Source of the DNA: Saprospiraceae bacterium | GTDB lineage: Bacteria > Bacteroidota > Bacteroidia > Chitinophagales > Saprospiraceae | Length of the DNA: 43,562 bases | Reading direction: 5' to 3' | Assembly (NCBI GenBank): GCA_027488855.1 | Contig: JAIYAV010000072.1 | Location: 1 to 43,562, forward strand | Position numbers and translations under genes: made by a program | The notes under the pieces: generated by a model | Seen by the model: only the letters and a program-made list of their open reading frames with translations | Told to the model about the DNA's origin: nothing | The model's database searches: none | In this document: positions 33,651 through 40,469 of the stretch, one piece after another | Position numbering within the stretch: position 1 is the stretch's first letter | How the letters are laid out: every line of letters starts with the position of its first letter

Positions 33651-34874
33651 ATGCAAACGATCAATTGGCAAGCCATCGGACAGGCAAAACAAGCCGCGCT
33701 TGAAGTGCTGCTTTACAATGCTGAGGGACCCCATTTCGGTTTCCCACGAACGGCTGCCTGGGGTTATCCTGAACCCTACACTCGAGATTTGATGATTTCT
33801 ATTTTGGGAATAGCCGTATCGGGTAATGAGCAATTGTTTGAAAGCATCCGCAAAGTTTTACATGCCCTAGCCCTAAACCAGAGCGAGCGGGGGCATATTT
33901 CCTCCATGGTACACAACCCCGACGACCGTGGTTCGAGTGATACTACACCTTTGTTTTTAATCGCGGTCGCAGTGTTTCGAAACATGACGGGCGAACGTGA
34001 ATTTTTGCATGAAGCCACCCAAAAGGCCCTGACCTGGATGGAGTACCAAAGCCCTGAGGATTGTTACCTCGTTGCCCAACAACCCACTAGTGATTGGCGC
34101 GATGAGCAGTGGGTACTCGGCCACGGGCTGTTTGTTAATACCCTCGTCTACACCTACCTGCGCTTATTGGGGCAGCCCGAAAGAGCCGAGCACTTGCGTC
34201 AGGAAATGCGGCACTTTGCGGTTCGTGAAGCGCCTTGTCACCAACAGGTCCATGATCGGCTGGTGTCAACGAATAAACCCTACTACGCCTTGTGGTCGTA
34301 CAAAATCCTCGGCAGCGAACGTTTCGATCTGCTGGGCAATAGCCTGGCGATTCTTTCGGGGATTGCTTCTCCAGCGCGGGCCTTGGAGATCATCGCCTGG
34401 ATCGAGGAGGAGTGTACCAGTATGCAACACCGCGGCGAGCTGGCCCTGAATTTGCCGCCCAATTTTTTCCCCTTTGTTCAACCCGGCGATCCCGATTGGA
34501 ATTGGCGTTACCCTGAATTCAATCAACCCGGCAACTACCACAATGGTGGCATTTGGCCATTTGTCTGTGGCTTTTACATCGCCGCTTTGGTTGCAGCAAA
34601 AAAATACGAATTGGCTGCTGAAAAACTGATGGCCCTCACCGAAAGCATCAAACTGGTCAACACAGCCAAAGTGGACTACGGATTCAATGAATGGATCAAA
34701 GCTCAGGATGGCCAGGCCATGGGGCAAGATTGGCAGACCTGGAGCGCCGCCATGTACCTCTATGCTGCCCATTGTGTGGAGCACAAGCAGACCCCGTTTT
34801 TTGAAGCCATGCGCCAGGAAACTGCAAGCATCGAAGCTACTACCTTAAATGAGCCATTAGGTCTAAATATGTGA
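33651..34874 (+). CDS. Six-hairpin glycosidase-like protein (GH100-like)
   Basis: A 407-residue cytosolic protein with an (alpha/alpha)6-barrel pattern. Motifs such as YPEPYTRDLMISILG, SDWRDEQWVLGHGLFVNT, RFDLLGNSLAIL and GNYHNGGIWPFVCGFYIAAL resemble the GH100 alkaline/neutral invertase and glycogen-debranching group. The carboxylates in YTRD and WRDE are candidate catalytic or binding residues. No signal peptide is present. The substrate is unknown. It is the last gene of the P4 unit, and its stop codon lies inside operator P5. Confidence 0.8.
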   Translation: MQTINWQAIGQAKQAALEVLLYNAEGPHFGFPRTAAWGYPEPYTRDLMISILGIAVSGNEQLFESIRKVLHALALNQSERGHISSMVHNPDDRGSSDTTPLFLIAVAVFRNMTGEREFLHEATQKALTWMEYQSPEDCYLVAQQPTSDWRDEQWVLGHGLFVNTLVYTYLRLLGQPERAEHLRQEMRHFAVREAPCHQQVHDRLVSTNKPYYALWSYKILGSERFDLLGNSLAILSGIASPARALEIIAWIEEECTSMQHRGELALNLPPNFFPFVQPGDPDWNWRYPEFNQPGNYHNGGIWPFVCGFYIAALVAAKKYELAAEKLMALTESIKLVNTAKVDYGFNEWIKAQDGQAMGQDWQTWSAAMYLYAAHCVEHKQTPFFEAMRQETASIEATTLNEPLGLNM

Positions 34875-34934
34875 ATGATGTAACTTATTCCAACTATTGT
34901 GTAAGGCAAAAGATACTTAGCAGCCCTAACTTTG
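34870..34934 (+). promoter_or_regulatory. Shared-architecture promoter P5 (Thivi_2564-OmpA-Usp-AraC operon)
   Basis: TGTGAATGATGTAACT (34870-34885), 11 bases, TTGTGTAA (34897-34904), 23 bases, then TAACTTTG (34927-34934), the best match to TAnnTTTG in the set. The stop codon TGA of the preceding glycosidase-like gene (34872-34874) is inside the distal half-site. Confidence 0.9.
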
Positions 34935-34959
34935 TGTGAATCCTTTCAAAATCTTCATT

Positions 34960-35142
34960 ATGACTCTCCTGAATATTATAATCGTCCTTGTTGTCGTGGG
35001 CTTGGTGCTTTGGCTGATCAACAACTACATCCCCATGGATCGTAAAATCAAAAGCATCCTGAATGTGGTGGTTGTGATAGCGGTAGCACTATGGTTGTTG
35101 CAGGCGTTTGGTTTGCTAAATGCCTTGAATGTCAAAATCTAG
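34960..35142 (+). CDS. Thivi_2564-family small membrane protein
   Basis: A 60-residue protein starting MTLLNIIIVLVVVGLVLWLI and continuing NNYIPMDRKIKSILNVVVVI, with a second helix ALWLLQAFGLL. Two membrane helices flank the conserved loop NNYIPMD, the hallmark of this family. Function is unknown. The ATG at 34960 was chosen because a GTG eight codons earlier abuts the -7 element of P5. It is first in a unit that ends with the AraC regulator. Confidence 0.88.
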   Translation: MTLLNIIIVLVVVGLVLWLINNYIPMDRKIKSILNVVVVIAVALWLLQAFGLLNALNVKI

Positions 35143-35165
35143 AACTGACACATTGTGTAAAACAT

Positions 35166-35266
35166 TGTAGAGACGATCGGTCGTGCGTCTTCAAACCAGA
35201 GACCAGGGACGTACAGCCGTGCGCCTTTAAACCGGAGACGAGAGACGCACAGCCGTACATCTCTAC
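35166..35266 (+). repeat. Degenerate expanded version of the gtagagacgcac repeat
   Basis: Two 36-base units (35191-35226 and 35227-35262) match at about 28 of 36 positions. The block begins tgtagagacg and ends catctctac, the two ends of the palindrome found perfectly at 38002-38031. It separates the Thivi_2564-like and OmpA lipoprotein genes. It looks like a palindromic intergenic element whose middle has been tandemly expanded and has diverged. Confidence 0.6.
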
Positions 35267-35283
35267 CTCAAATCTGAATTGTT

Positions 35284-35988
35284 ATGAAAAAGATACTCCT
35301 ATTTCTAATGTTGTTAAGCGTGTTTTTTGTGGGCTGCAAAAGTGCTCAAAAAACACAAACGACTGGAAAAACCAAGACCAATACGAATAAAACCACCAAA
35401 GGTGCCGTCATCGGCGCAGCCTCCGGTGGGGTGATCGGTGCCATCATTGGCAACAAAAGTAAAAACACTGCCATCGGTGCCATCATTGGAGCTGCTGCAG
35501 GCGGTGCCGTCGGTGCCGTGATTGGCAGTAAAATGGACAAACAAGCCAAAAAGTTAGAAGAGGAACTGGGCAAAACTGCGACCGTAGAGCGGGTAGGAGA
35601 GGGGATCAAACTAACCTTTGACAGCCAGCTCCTGTTTGACTTCGGCAAAGCCAATTTGGTGGAAGCCAACAAACAAACCCTACAAACCTTTGCCCAAACC
35701 CTGAATGAAAATCCCGACACCGATCTCCTCATCGTGGGGCATACCGATAATGTAGGCTCTAATGCCTTCAATCAAACCCTCTCTGAAAATCGTGCTGCCA
35801 TGGTGTCCAATTACTTGGTCTCCAATGGGGTAAGCAATTCCAGACTGCGCATCCAGGGGATGGGTGAAAGCCAGCCTGCTGTTTCCAATGATACCGAAGG
35901 AAACCGCGCCCAAAATCGCCGGGTTGAAATTGCCATTTCTGCCAACGAAAAAATGAAGGCAGAAGCCAAGCAAGAAGCTGGGCAATAA
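35284..35988 (+). CDS. OmpA-family lipoprotein with glycine zipper
   Basis: A 234-residue lipoprotein. The lipobox FVGC places the lipidated Cys at residue 18. Residues ~40-85 are a glycine zipper (GAVIGAASGGVIGAIIG, GAIIGAAAGGAVGAVIG) able to pack into or span a membrane. Residues ~110-225 are an OmpA C-terminal domain with the peptidoglycan-binding motif HTDNVGSNAFNQTLSENRA and RRVEIAI. It resembles the YiaD/PAL-like group. It probably tethers the outer membrane to peptidoglycan under stress. Second gene under P5. Confidence 0.93.
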   Translation: MKKILLFLMLLSVFFVGCKSAQKTQTTGKTKTNTNKTTKGAVIGAASGGVIGAIIGNKSKNTAIGAIIGAAAGGAVGAVIGSKMDKQAKKLEEELGKTATVERVGEGIKLTFDSQLLFDFGKANLVEANKQTLQTFAQTLNENPDTDLLIVGHTDNVGSNAFNQTLSENRAAMVSNYLVSNGVSNSRLRIQGMGESQPAVSNDTEGNRAQNRRVEIAISANEKMKAEAKQEAGQ

Positions 35989-36014
35989 GTTTATACCACT
36001 CAAAAACGAAGTTT

Positions 36015-36614
36015 ATGAAAATCTTGAAACTAAAAATCACCCTAATATTGGGCTTGGACTTTATCCTGTTGATTCCCGCTGCAAGCTCCGCTCAAATCAA
36101 ATTTGGCGTCCGTGCAGGTTTGAATGCCAGCAACATAGCCTTTGAAAAACTGCCAGACCGCCGCGAGCGCTTTGGTTTCCATGCAGGTGTGTTTGCCGAT
36201 GTTCCTGTTGTGTCCACTTTTATGTCGATCCAACCCGAATTGAGTTATTCCATTAAAGGTACAGCTTTTAAATATCTAGGGAATCGGCAAGACCTGAAAA
36301 TGGATTATGTGGATTTTCTGCTTCCAGTTGCTTTTAAATTAGGTCCCGTAGATGTGCAAGTAGGCCCATTTGCCTCCTATCTGATCTCTAAGCCAGAGTA
36401 CACCACGTACAATGACAATGTACTGATGACCGATGCTTTCAACAAAATAGACGCGGGCCTCACCGCAGGTTTGAGTTTCAATTTTAACAAGCTATTACTG
36501 GGGATTCGCTACAATCAAGGTTTTGCCAATGTGAGTAAAGACAACGCAAAACTGCTTTTAGGCGAAGGGAAAAACTCGGTAGGTCAAGTTTCCCTAGGTT
36601 ATCGATTCCAGTAA
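36015..36614 (+). CDS. PorT-like outer-membrane beta-barrel protein
   Basis: A 199-residue exported protein. The signal peptide ends about residue 27 (PAASSAQ). Strands such as KFGVRAGLNASNIAF, PELSYSIKGTAFKY, VDFLLPVAFKLGPVDVQVGP and the terminal GQVSLGYRF are those of the PorT/outer-membrane beta-barrel family. It is 26 bases after the OmpA lipoprotein gene and 15 before the Usp gene, so it belongs to the P5 operon. It is a paralogue of the barrel at 22198-22878 in type, not closely in sequence. Confidence 0.88.
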   Translation: MKILKLKITLILGLDFILLIPAASSAQIKFGVRAGLNASNIAFEKLPDRRERFGFHAGVFADVPVVSTFMSIQPELSYSIKGTAFKYLGNRQDLKMDYVDFLLPVAFKLGPVDVQVGPFASYLISKPEYTTYNDNVLMTDAFNKIDAGLTAGLSFNFNKLLLGIRYNQGFANVSKDNAKLLLGEGKNSVGQVSLGYRFQ

Positions 36615-36629
36615 GCAAGCAAAATAGCC

Positions 36630-37481
36630 ATGAAAAAGATTAAAAACATCATTGTTCCAACTGATTTTTCAGTCACGGCCCGCAATGCTTTCCAATATGC
36701 CCAAGGGCTGGCGGCAGCGCTTGAGGCTACCTTGACCGTAGTGCACGTTAAGGAATACTTTTTTCCCACTTCAGGGGAGAATTTTGATCCCCTCGCCGGA
36801 ACTGAAGAAACCCAACTGGATGAAGCCTTTGACCTTTTTATCCAGGAGAGCGACATTGGCGTGGGTATCATTACAAAAAATAAAGTAAAAACCCAAATCC
36901 TACGGGGCAATGCAGTCGATAGTTTATTGGAACTGTCCGGGCAAGAAGACACCGATTTGATCGTGATTGGAACCACTGGATTGCAGGATTTTTTATCCAG
37001 AATTTCCGGCTCCACTTCCCTCAAAGTAGCGACCAAGGCGCATTGCCCGGTCGTGCTGGTGCCCCGCGAAGCATCCTGGATGGGCATCGAGCGCATTATG
37101 TACACCAGCAACTTTCGATCGATGACGGCCGGGATGATTGGAGATGCCACTGATTTTGCCCTACAGGTTGAGGCTGCCACCCATTTTGTACACATCGACA
37201 ACGTCGGATTTGAGGGGGAGCGCAACGTAGATGAAATCAACTGGAATCACCTATTCTCCTCGATCAGCCCCAACTTGTCTTACCAAACGCATTCCCTGTA
37301 CGGTACGGACATCATCAAAGAGTTGGAAAAATACAGCGAAGCGCATCGGATCGACCTGATGGTTTTTGTCAGCAGACACCGTGGCTTTTGGGAAAGTTTA
37401 CTCTACAAAAGTGTCATTCAAAATATGGCCATTTCTACCAATACCCCGATGATGGTGCTTCATTTGGAGGATCAATGGTAG
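36630..37481 (+). CDS. Tandem universal stress protein (UspA family)
   Basis: A 283-residue cytosolic protein with two Usp domains. The first (KNIIVPTDFSVTARNAFQYA) ends in GTTGLQDFLSRISGST, which fits the ATP-binding pattern G-2x-G-9x-G-S/T (Gly114, Gly117, Gly127). The second domain (~145-283) has SRHRGFWESLLYKSV at that position and has lost the pattern, so only one half is expected to bind ATP. The general role is stress survival. Part of the P5 operon. Confidence 0.93.
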   Translation: MKKIKNIIVPTDFSVTARNAFQYAQGLAAALEATLTVVHVKEYFFPTSGENFDPLAGTEETQLDEAFDLFIQESDIGVGIITKNKVKTQILRGNAVDSLLELSGQEDTDLIVIGTTGLQDFLSRISGSTSLKVATKAHCPVVLVPREASWMGIERIMYTSNFRSMTAGMIGDATDFALQVEAATHFVHIDNVGFEGERNVDEINWNHLFSSISPNLSYQTHSLYGTDIIKELEKYSEAHRIDLMVFVSRHRGFWESLLYKSVIQNMAISTNTPMMVLHLEDQW

Positions 37482-37514
37482 CAGGCTGTTTATTCATCCT
37501 TTAAATCAAAAAAA

Positions 37515-37982
37515 ATGAAGCAAGATAAAGCGGTTGAAGTGTTGAATTCACTCATCACCATCAACAACAACCGGGTTGAAGGTTACGAAACAGCCTCCAA
37601 GGAGACCACGGATGCAGACTTAAAATCCCTGTTTTTTCATCTGGCCCAGTCCAGCCTCAAATGCAAAAGGGAACTCATTTACGAAATTCGCAAGATGGGT
37701 GGCGAACCACATGAAGGCACCGGAAGCATTAGCAACACCTTTTCCAAAGTCTGGACGGACATCAAAGGAGCTTTTACAAAAAATGACCGCCTCAGCCTCC
37801 TCGAGTCCTGTGCATACGATGAAAATGTCGCAGTAGATGCTTACTACGATACCTTGAATAACAATCTCGAATTCCTGGGCGCCGAACAACAAGCGCTCTT
37901 GAACAAGCAATACCTATCGATCAGTGCTGGGCTCAGCAAAATCCAAACCTTACTGGATAGTTTGGTGGAAGTACATGGCTGA
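37515..37982 (+). CDS. PA2169-family four-helix-bundle protein (ferritin-like)
   Basis: A 155-residue all-helical protein. LNSLITINNNRVEGYETASK near the N-terminus and AYDENVAVDAYYDTL in the third helix are typical of the PA2169 (DUF2383) family, ferritin-like bundles found in stress loci. Candidate metal ligands include Glu18 and the Glu/Asp in CAYDEN. Its biochemical role is unknown. It lies 33 bases after the Usp gene in the P5 unit. Confidence 0.9.
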   Translation: MKQDKAVEVLNSLITINNNRVEGYETASKETTDADLKSLFFHLAQSSLKCKRELIYEIRKMGGEPHEGTGSISNTFSKVWTDIKGAFTKNDRLSLLESCAYDENVAVDAYYDTLNNNLEFLGAEQQALLNKQYLSISAGLSKIQTLLDSLVEVHG

Positions 37983-38001
37983 CTCACGCTGCACTCAATG
38001 T

Positions 38002-38031
38002 TGTAGAGACGCACGGCCGTGCGTCTCTACA
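38002..38031. repeat. Perfect 30-base palindrome between PA2169-like and AraC genes
   Basis: tgtagagacgcacgg and its exact complement meet at 38016/38017. As RNA it folds into a strong stem. It stands between the fifth and sixth genes of the P5 unit, where it could reduce expression of the regulator gene relative to the genes before it. A degenerate relative lies at 35166-35266. Confidence 0.85.
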
Positions 38032-38054
38032 AATTTTTAAAAATTAAATCATGC

Positions 38055-38618
38055 ATGACCATTTACATTCAATACATGGTTTCTACCCGCTGCAAGTTGC
38101 TGGTGAAATCCGAACTAGAAAACCTAGGCATTCCATATAGTGCGGTAGATTACGGGGAGATAGAAATGATGGGAAACCTCAGCCCCGAACAATACACCAA
38201 ATTGGATCGAGTGCTGAAGAGATCGGGCTTGGCCTTGATCGAGGACAAAAAAAACATCCTGATTGAAAAAATCAAACGCAGTGTCATCGAGCGGATTCAT
38301 TACAGCACTGAACCACTCTTGGTCAATTTTTCGGACTACCTGAGTGAAGAATTGAATTACAACTTCAATTACCTTTCCAAAATGTTTGCCGAAATAAAAG
38401 GCACCACCATTGAACATTACATCATTTTGCACAAAATTGAACGGATCAAAGAGCTGCTGTTGTATGATGAATTGAGCTTGAAGGAAATTTCTTACCTCTT
38501 GAATTACAGTAGCGTAGCCCATTTGTCGGGCCAATTCAAAAAATTAACTGGACTCACGCCAATGCATTTCAAAAAAATGCGCTCTTTTAAAAAACGCATC
38601 GCGCTGGAAAATGTGTGA
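38055..38618 (+). CDS. AraC-type regulator with HMA-like N-terminal domain
   Basis: A 187-residue regulator. Residues ~1-65 (YMVSTRCKLLVKSELENLGI) resemble a heavy-metal-associated ferredoxin-like fold, but the usual CxxC is reduced to SxxC, so classic metal binding is doubtful. Residues ~85-180 are an AraC double helix-turn-helix (YLSEELNYNFNYLSKMFAEI, then ELSLKEISYLLNYSSVAHLS and FKKLTGLTPMHFKKM). The ATG at 38055 was chosen; an upstream GTG lies inside the palindrome. It is the last gene of the P5 unit, and its own stop codon is inside operator P6, so it is the prime candidate to bind the shared operators. That assignment is inference. Confidence 0.9.
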   Translation: MTIYIQYMVSTRCKLLVKSELENLGIPYSAVDYGEIEMMGNLSPEQYTKLDRVLKRSGLALIEDKKNILIEKIKRSVIERIHYSTEPLLVNFSDYLSEELNYNFNYLSKMFAEIKGTTIEHYIILHKIERIKELLLYDELSLKEISYLLNYSSVAHLSGQFKKLTGLTPMHFKKMRSFKKRIALENV

Positions 38619-38678
38619 ATCGTGTAACTATCTTCTGGAATTGTGTAACACCTTACTCTGTCAATTCCCGCACCTTTG
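38614..38678 (+). promoter_or_regulatory. Shared-architecture promoter P6 (37-codon gene)
   Basis: TGTGAATCGTGTAACT (38614-38629), 11 bases, TTGTGTAA (38641-38648), 23 bases, then CACCTTTG (38671-38678). The stop codon of the AraC gene (38616-38618) is inside the distal half-site. Confidence 0.9.
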
Positions 38679-38709
38679 TAATGTGATAAAAACCAAACAA
38701 CAACATACT

Positions 38710-38823
38710 ATGAGCAAACCAATTTTTAACCTCGCTATATCGCGGTTGACAACAAAAATTAATCATGCCTTACGAAGCCCTGGCGAATGTAGCCAGACCA
38801 ACGAACAAAATGTAAATCTGTGA
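38710..38823 (+). CDS. Putative 37-residue peptide under promoter P6
   Basis: The peptide begins MSKPIFNLAISRLTTKI and ends CSQTNEQNVNL. Its ATG lies 31 bases after the -7 element, the same range as the other P-set genes, and its stop codon lies inside operator P7, as for three other genes of the set. These positional facts support a real gene. The sequence itself is not recognised, is mildly basic and has no membrane helix. It may instead be the remnant of a longer gene. Confidence 0.5.
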   Translation: MSKPIFNLAISRLTTKINHALRSPGECSQTNEQNVNL

Positions 38824-38883
38824 ATAATGTAACTTATCGCCGGATTTGTGTAACATTTTCACTACCCCATCATCGTACCTTTA
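38819..38883 (+). promoter_or_regulatory. Shared-architecture promoter P7 (57-codon gene)
   Basis: TGTGAATAATGTAACT (38819-38834), 11 bases, TTGTGTAA (38846-38853), 23 bases, then TACCTTTA (38876-38883), where the final G of the -7 element is A. Confidence 0.85.
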
Positions 38884-38937
38884 CCCTACCAGAAGAAATG
38901 ATCCCAGCATTTACACACCAACTAAACAAAAATCAAA

Positions 38938-39111
38938 ATGAGTAAAGATAAAGGCAGTAAGAACCATAAGAAAAAGCCTGCAGATAAGTCTGAAGGCAAA
39001 ACAAAAGCCGGGTCTGATTACAAGTCTGAAGGGACTAAAGAAAAAGACCCCAAGCTTGACGTATTTGTCCCCAAACCTAACCCCAAGACCGGCCATAGCC
39101 CTAAGTCATAA
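38938..39111 (+). CDS. Small Lys-rich hydrophilic protein
   Basis: A 57-residue protein, MSKDKGSKNHKKKPADKSEG at the start and LDVFVPKPNPKTGHSPKS at the end. It is very rich in Lys, Asp, Ser and Gly with no hydrophobic core, so it is probably disordered. From memory, similar short MSKDKGxK peptides occur in other Bacteroidota; no family name is assigned. Its position after promoter P7 suggests a stress-induced protectant or nucleic-acid-binding peptide, which is inference. A structured terminator-like region follows. Confidence 0.75.
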   Translation: MSKDKGSKNHKKKPADKSEGKTKAGSDYKSEGTKEKDPKLDVFVPKPNPKTGHSPKS

Positions 39112-39160
39112 GTAAGCTCCCAAGGCTTGTTTGTTCTAGAGTGTTTTAGTGTCAGTGTGT

Positions 39161-39251
39161 CAGGTGTCTTGATCCGACGAGCTAGAAAAAAGGTGTGGCT
39201 GCACTGCACCAGTATTTCGAAGCTAGGAAGATCAAGACCTGGCCCTTTTTT
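39161..39251 (+). terminator. Long-range stem with T-run, possible structured RNA
   Basis: caggtgtcttgatc (39161-39174) pairs with gatcaagacctg (39230-39241) with a 2-base bulge, and gcccttttttagg follows directly. The 55-base interior holds a smaller possible stem (ggtgt/gcacc, 39192-39210). It may be an elaborate terminator for the P7 unit or a small RNA. The gap 39112-39425 otherwise holds only a weak 60-codon frame at 39260-39442 that overlaps the next gene and is not annotated. Confidence 0.35.
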
Positions 39252-39425
39252 AGGTTGAAATGAATAACCCCAAATTACTTCCTGGTCACCCGAAGTCCAA
39301 CGTGGTGACGCAGTATACCAAACTTTTTATCCCAATTTATACAACATTCGGCCCGAGACTATCAGATCAAAAATTTGGTGGTCTTGGCTGTTTGTTGCTT
39401 ATTTTCCTTTTCCCAATCCAATACC

Positions 39426-40469
39426 ATGGTAAACGTGATTAAACACGGAGTGATTCTGAGTAAAACCGACCTCGAATTTGAAAACGAAGGGGTATTGAAT
39501 CCTGCCGCAATCCGCGAAGGCAATTTTGTCCATCTATTTTACCGTGCCGTCAGCAAAGGCAACCACTCTAGTATTGGATATTGCAAATTTGAAGGGCCAA
39601 TGAATCTGGTAGAACGCCGGGAAACATCCCTACTCTCACCAGAATTTGACTACGAATTGCATGGAATGGAAGACCCCCGCATCGTAAAGATCGAGGACAT
39701 TTACTACCTGACTTATACCGCCTACGATGGCATCAACGCTCTGGGGGCTCTTGCAACTTCCACAGATTTGCAACATTTCGAAAAAAAAGGCTTGATCGTA
39801 CCAACGATAACCTATCAGGAATTTCAGGCACTGGCGGAAGCCAAGGGCTTGATCAACGACAAATACCTACGCTATAACGAACATTTGCGCACCCTTGAAA
39901 ACCAGCATAGCGAAGCTTATTTATGGGACAAAAACCTGATGTTTTTTCCCCGAAAAATCAATGATAAACTCTGCTTTTTGCACCGCATTAAGCCTGATAT
40001 TCAAATCATTGTAGCTATTGGAGATTTGAATGAACTGACGCCCGAATTTTGGCACAACTACTTTTTACATTTTGACGAATGTATTGTACTTGCGCCAAAA
40101 TACGCCCACGAAGTCAGTTACATCGGTGGCGGTTGCCCCCCGATTGAAACCGAACAGGGCTGGTTGTTGATTTACCATGGCGTGCACGATACCCTGAAGG
40201 GATACGTATACTCGGCCTGTGCCGCACTACTTGACTTAGCTGATCCACGCAAAGAAATTGCCCGTTTGCCTTACCCCTTGTTCATACCAGCATACCCATG
40301 GGAGCTCAAAGGGGAGGTAAACAATGTGTGCTTCCCAACCGGAGCTGCCTTATTTGAAGATACTTTGTACATCTATTACGGAGCCGCCGACGAGCGTATA
40401 GCCTGCGCCTCAGTTTCTTTAGCTGAGCTCTTGAAGGAGTTGTCACTCAACTTGACCAACCATGAATAA
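39426..40469 (+). CDS. GH130-family glycoside phosphorylase or hydrolase
   Basis: A 347-residue cytosolic five-bladed propeller enzyme of the GH130 type: NPAAIREGNFVHLFYRA, HGMEDPRIVKIEDIYYLTYT (the region carrying the family's catalytic Asp), and GGCPPIETEQGWLLIYHG. GH130 enzymes phosphorolyse beta-1,2- or beta-1,4-mannosides, or hydrolyse beta-1,2-mannosides. The ATG at 39426 was preferred to an upstream GTG that would add a false signal-like leader. Its 3' end overlaps the next gene by eight bases, so the two are translationally coupled. Confidence 0.88.
   Translation: MVNVIKHGVILSKTDLEFENEGVLNPAAIREGNFVHLFYRAVSKGNHSSIGYCKFEGPMNLVERRETSLLSPEFDYELHGMEDPRIVKIEDIYYLTYTAYDGINALGALATSTDLQHFEKKGLIVPTITYQEFQALAEAKGLINDKYLRYNEHLRTLENQHSEAYLWDKNLMFFPRKINDKLCFLHRIKPDIQIIVAIGDLNELTPEFWHNYFLHFDECIVLAPKYAHEVSYIGGGCPPIETEQGWLLIYHGVHDTLKGYVYSACAALLDLADPRKEIARLPYPLFIPAYPWELKGEVNNVCFPTGAALFEDTLYIYYGAADERIACASVSLAELLKELSLNLTNHE

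Noticed and set aside
35153-35160. TTGTGTAA word after the Thivi_2564-like gene
   Set aside because: There is no TGTGAATnATGTAACT half-site 11 bases upstream and no -7 element 23 bases downstream, so it is not a ninth promoter.
39260-39442. 60-codon frame before the GH130 gene
   Set aside because: It overlaps the GH130 start in another frame and shows no domain or promoter; too weak to annotate.
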